Assembly: GCF_030378065.1 (NCBI RefSeq)
Contig: NZ_JAUCGJ010000052.1
Location: forward strand, 1-33,668
Source: Candidatus Venteria ishoeyi
GTDB taxonomy: Bacteria > Pseudomonadota > Gammaproteobacteria > Beggiatoales > Beggiatoaceae
Length of the DNA: 33,668 nucleotides
Reading direction: 5' to 3'
The notes under the pieces were generated by a model. It searched no databases, was not told the DNA's origin, and saw only the letters and a list, made by a program, of their open reading frames with translations. Position 1 is the stretch's first letter. Every line of letters starts with the position of its first letter. The position numbers and the translations under genes are program-made. This document shows, in pieces, positions 32,210 to 33,668 of this stretch.

Positions 32210-32360
32210 CGTAAAGCGATAAGCAAGCAGCCCGGATGGTACTTGCGAAATCCGGGAATATTTGAGCCACAAAACCTCCTGCACCTGCTGCACCTGCTGC
32301 AAAAGTTTCTTGAATTTGGGCTGGCTTTTCAGTATTGACAATAACAGTAGGGTCATTCAT
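32205..32360 (-). CDS. Possible small Gly/Ala-rich peptide gene
   Basis: A 51-aa frame: MNDPTVIVNTEKPAQIQETF, then AAGAAGAGGF and a short hydrophobic tail. AGGA lies 8 nt before the ATG. The stop codon falls inside the ccmG hairpin repeat, so the end may have been altered by that repeat. The double-Gly after an acidic leader-like half recalls bacteriocin/RiPP precursors, but there is no modification or export gene nearby. The rest of the gene-free stretch to 32724 holds structured DNA, described separately. Confidence 0.3.
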   Translation of the reverse strand: MNDPTVIVNTEKPAQIQETFAAGAAGAGGFVAQIFPDFASTIRAACLSLYG

Positions 32361-32486
32361 AGTGAGCATCCTGAACGAATAAAAATCCTGTTCCAGATTT
32401 TTCGCGTTATATCCAATATGGTGGAAAATCTTACGGGATATTGGGGTATATTGAAATAGTCGGCGATATGTCCGGCTATAAACAAG

Positions 32487-32678
32487 TTATGGGCACTGCT
32501 CCGCTACGCTACGCAGCGCCCATAATGGCGAGTTGAGGTGAAACACCCCAAACGATTGTCATTGTTCTGCGTTGCTACGCTCTCACAGCCCGATAACAAA
32601 CGTTCGAGGTGACGATTTCTCCGTATAACGCCCCCGCCAGGTCCATTATACGGACAAATCGCACCTCAACTCGCCATT
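32487..32678. repeat. Nested palindromic region upstream of the sorting-signal protein
   Basis: Three inverted repeats: TTATGGGC (32487-32494) with GCCCATAA (32518-32525); AATGGCGAGTTGAGGTG (32524-32540) with a perfect 17-bp partner (32662-32678); and a long hairpin whose arms are 32606-32628 and 32646-32667, including TCCGTATAA/TTATACGGA. The CACCTC arm can pair with either of two GAGGTG copies (32535-32540 or 32606-32611), so alternative folds are possible. It may be a small non-autonomous mobile element. Confidence 0.65.
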
Positions 32679-32724
32679 AGGTACAAAAATACCGAAACCA
32701 GATACAAACGGAGAAATTAAATTT

Positions 32725-33399
32725 ATGTTAAGCCTTTATATCAACAAACAACACAATATTTTTTTGCCAGTAATCATGGTTGCATTGTTATATGTATTAA
32801 CCATCCGCCCTGCAATAGCTGTGATTAATTTGATTGATCCAGGCATTAGTGAACCAATCACCTATACGACAGATCAAAATCTACCACATACTATCAACAA
32901 CACGGGAGACAACCTTAAAGTAATATTCGGCGCTGGCATAAACAATATTTCGCCTGGTGAGGAAATGCGGGGTCTGTTTTACAAAATTTACTTGGCAGGG
33001 GCGACATTCGAGGACACGCCTGCAGCATTCAATTCGGCACTAAGTGTCCAGCTTGCTGATTTATCAGGTTATGCAACACTAGATTTTATTAGTGGTGCAG
33101 GTTCCTCTAAACTTATTTTTGTTCTTCACGGTGATGGTAATACTTCGGTCAATCCATTGAAGTCTAGTATATTGATCATACCTTCGATTACTCTTACTGC
33201 AAATGAAAATGTGACTATTCGTGCTGAAGTAGAGTATTGGGATGGAACGAAATCTGTAACAGGAGAAGATAGCGGCACATTGGTCAATTTCATTGATCCC
33301 GTTCCTCCTGTTTCAGCCTCATTACCCACTGCTCCCCTTGCTTTATTCTTGAGCTTATTATTGGTTGGTGGCTTTGCTTTTCGATCACGGAACTTGTAA
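32725..33399 (+). CDS. Exported protein with C-terminal sorting-like tail
   Basis: A 224-aa protein. Residues 12-32 form a signal peptide (FLPVIMVALLYVLTIRPAIA). The mature part is beta-rich, with Asn, Thr and Gly-rich stretches and no Cys. The C-terminus is a short Pro-containing motif (SASLPTAP), a hydrophobic helix (LALFLSLLLVGGFAF) and a basic end (RSRNL), the tripartite layout of PEP-CTERM/VPLPA-type exosortase substrates. The exact motif is non-standard. GGAG lies about 12 nt before ATG 32725. No exosortase is in the window. Surface or extracellular location is inferred. Confidence 0.6.
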   Translation: MLSLYINKQHNIFLPVIMVALLYVLTIRPAIAVINLIDPGISEPITYTTDQNLPHTINNTGDNLKVIFGAGINNISPGEEMRGLFYKIYLAGATFEDTPAAFNSALSVQLADLSGYATLDFISGAGSSKLIFVLHGDGNTSVNPLKSSILIIPSITLTANENVTIRAEVEYWDGTKSVTGEDSGTLVNFIDPVPPVSASLPTAPLALFLSLLLVGGFAFRSRNL

Positions 33400-33563
33400 G
33401 TTCGTAAAGAAAGAGAACAGTACTTTTTTAAACAATTGAGGTTAGATTAAAATTAATTCTCAAATTAGAACAAGCTCAAATTAGAAAAATTAGAAGAGAA
33501 AAAAGACTCCCTTCAAAAAAAATTACAAAAAATTACAAGACAAAAAATTACAAGACAGCCATT

Positions 33564-33668
33564 GTGCGACAAGCGAAGCTTGTCATTTCTTACAGAGTGA
33601 AAGTCTCTGTCTGGTGTAATCAAGTAATTGATTACAAGAAGGTCTAACCAACCACCAGTAGCGAGTGT
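33564..33668 (+). other. Probable 5' end of a group II intron, cut by the window edge
   Basis: The sequence begins GTGCG, the conserved 5' boundary of group II introns, followed by the hairpin GACAAGC-GAA-GCTTGTC (33568-33584). Next come AGAGTGAAAGTCTCT and AACCAACCACCAGTAGCGAG, which look like domain I elements as I recall them. The window ends before any intron-encoded reverse transcriptase. The stretch 33400-33563 is AT-rich, with short direct repeats of TTACAAGAC and nothing else recognised. Confidence 0.45.

Noticed and set aside
32377-32390. Degenerate fragment of the 161-bp palindrome
   Set aside because: The 14-base match GAATAAAAATCCTG is real, but it is AT-rich and lacks the opposite arm, so chance similarity is possible.
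32262-32459. Cys-rich plus-strand small protein (SCTCCTCC)
   Set aside because: It is the complement of the Gly/Ala-rich GCA/GGT codons of the minus-strand ORF and has no ribosome site.
32487-32678. Integron attC site
   Set aside because: The palindromes and AACAAACG-like words are suggestive, but no GTTRRRY/RYYYAAC pair in attC spacing and no integrase were found.

Overview
The window reads as a gammaproteobacterial chromosome segment. The support is an OxyR with the enteric cysteine pair, a System I (Ccm) cytochrome c maturation operon, the methylthioinosine phosphorylase/Hpt purine-salvage pair known from Pseudomonas, and an ArsJ/GAPDH arsenate module. The moderate base composition, the TPR-CHAT protein, the transposase remnant and abundant palindromic repeats suggest a Thiotrichales-like (Thiothrix/Beggiatoa type) genome. 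That placement is inference. No rRNA, tRNA or CRISPR array was seen.

Layout. 1-6742: the tail of an IS transposase, then a tight three-gene operon (HTH-ATPase, small exported protein, exported TPR-CHAT protease), and a convergent membrane-anchored ATPase homologous to the first. 7049-9275: ArsJ-associated GAPDH and ArsJ efflux permease, which together detoxify arsenate. 9332-12971: pseudopilin-like genes (GspH, GspI, GspJ types) split by an AT-rich AAA ATPase/TOPRIM-like pair that looks like a defence cassette. 13080-14404: MTIP and Hpt. 14429-17458: a PH-like membrane protein, then rubrerythrin, a CCG-domain iron-sulfur protein and DUF3501. The rubrerythrin operon is divergent from oxyR, and a good four-element OxyR site lies between them. 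19087-19973: orphan norE/norF-like genes behind a perfect FNR/DNR box. 20062-21515: a second ATPase + DUF4276 pair whose DUF4276 gene has lost its TOPRIM core by an in-frame deletion. 21593-28277: an RND efflux system (adaptor, pump), a Fic-like protein and an AcrR-like TetR regulator with two AcrR-like operators. The adaptor and pump are separated by a PIN toxin/antitoxin pair and a palindromic repeat. 28274-32174: a DUF3592 protein and ccmD-E-F-G. 32175-33668: structured intergenic DNA, a small Gly/Ala-rich ORF, an exported protein with a C-terminal sorting-like tail, and what looks like the 5' end of a group II intron.

The most striking structural feature is a family of about 161-bp near-perfect palindromes. 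Three are in exact tandem in front of oxyR, one is inverted in front of the PIN toxin region, and one divergent member has been captured as the coding start of the GspH-like gene. In all three places the palindrome ends at or within a few tens of bases of a translation start. The best candidates for undescribed biology are this palindrome family, the CHAT/two-ATPase locus and the ATPase/TOPRIM cassettes, one apparently intact and one decayed.
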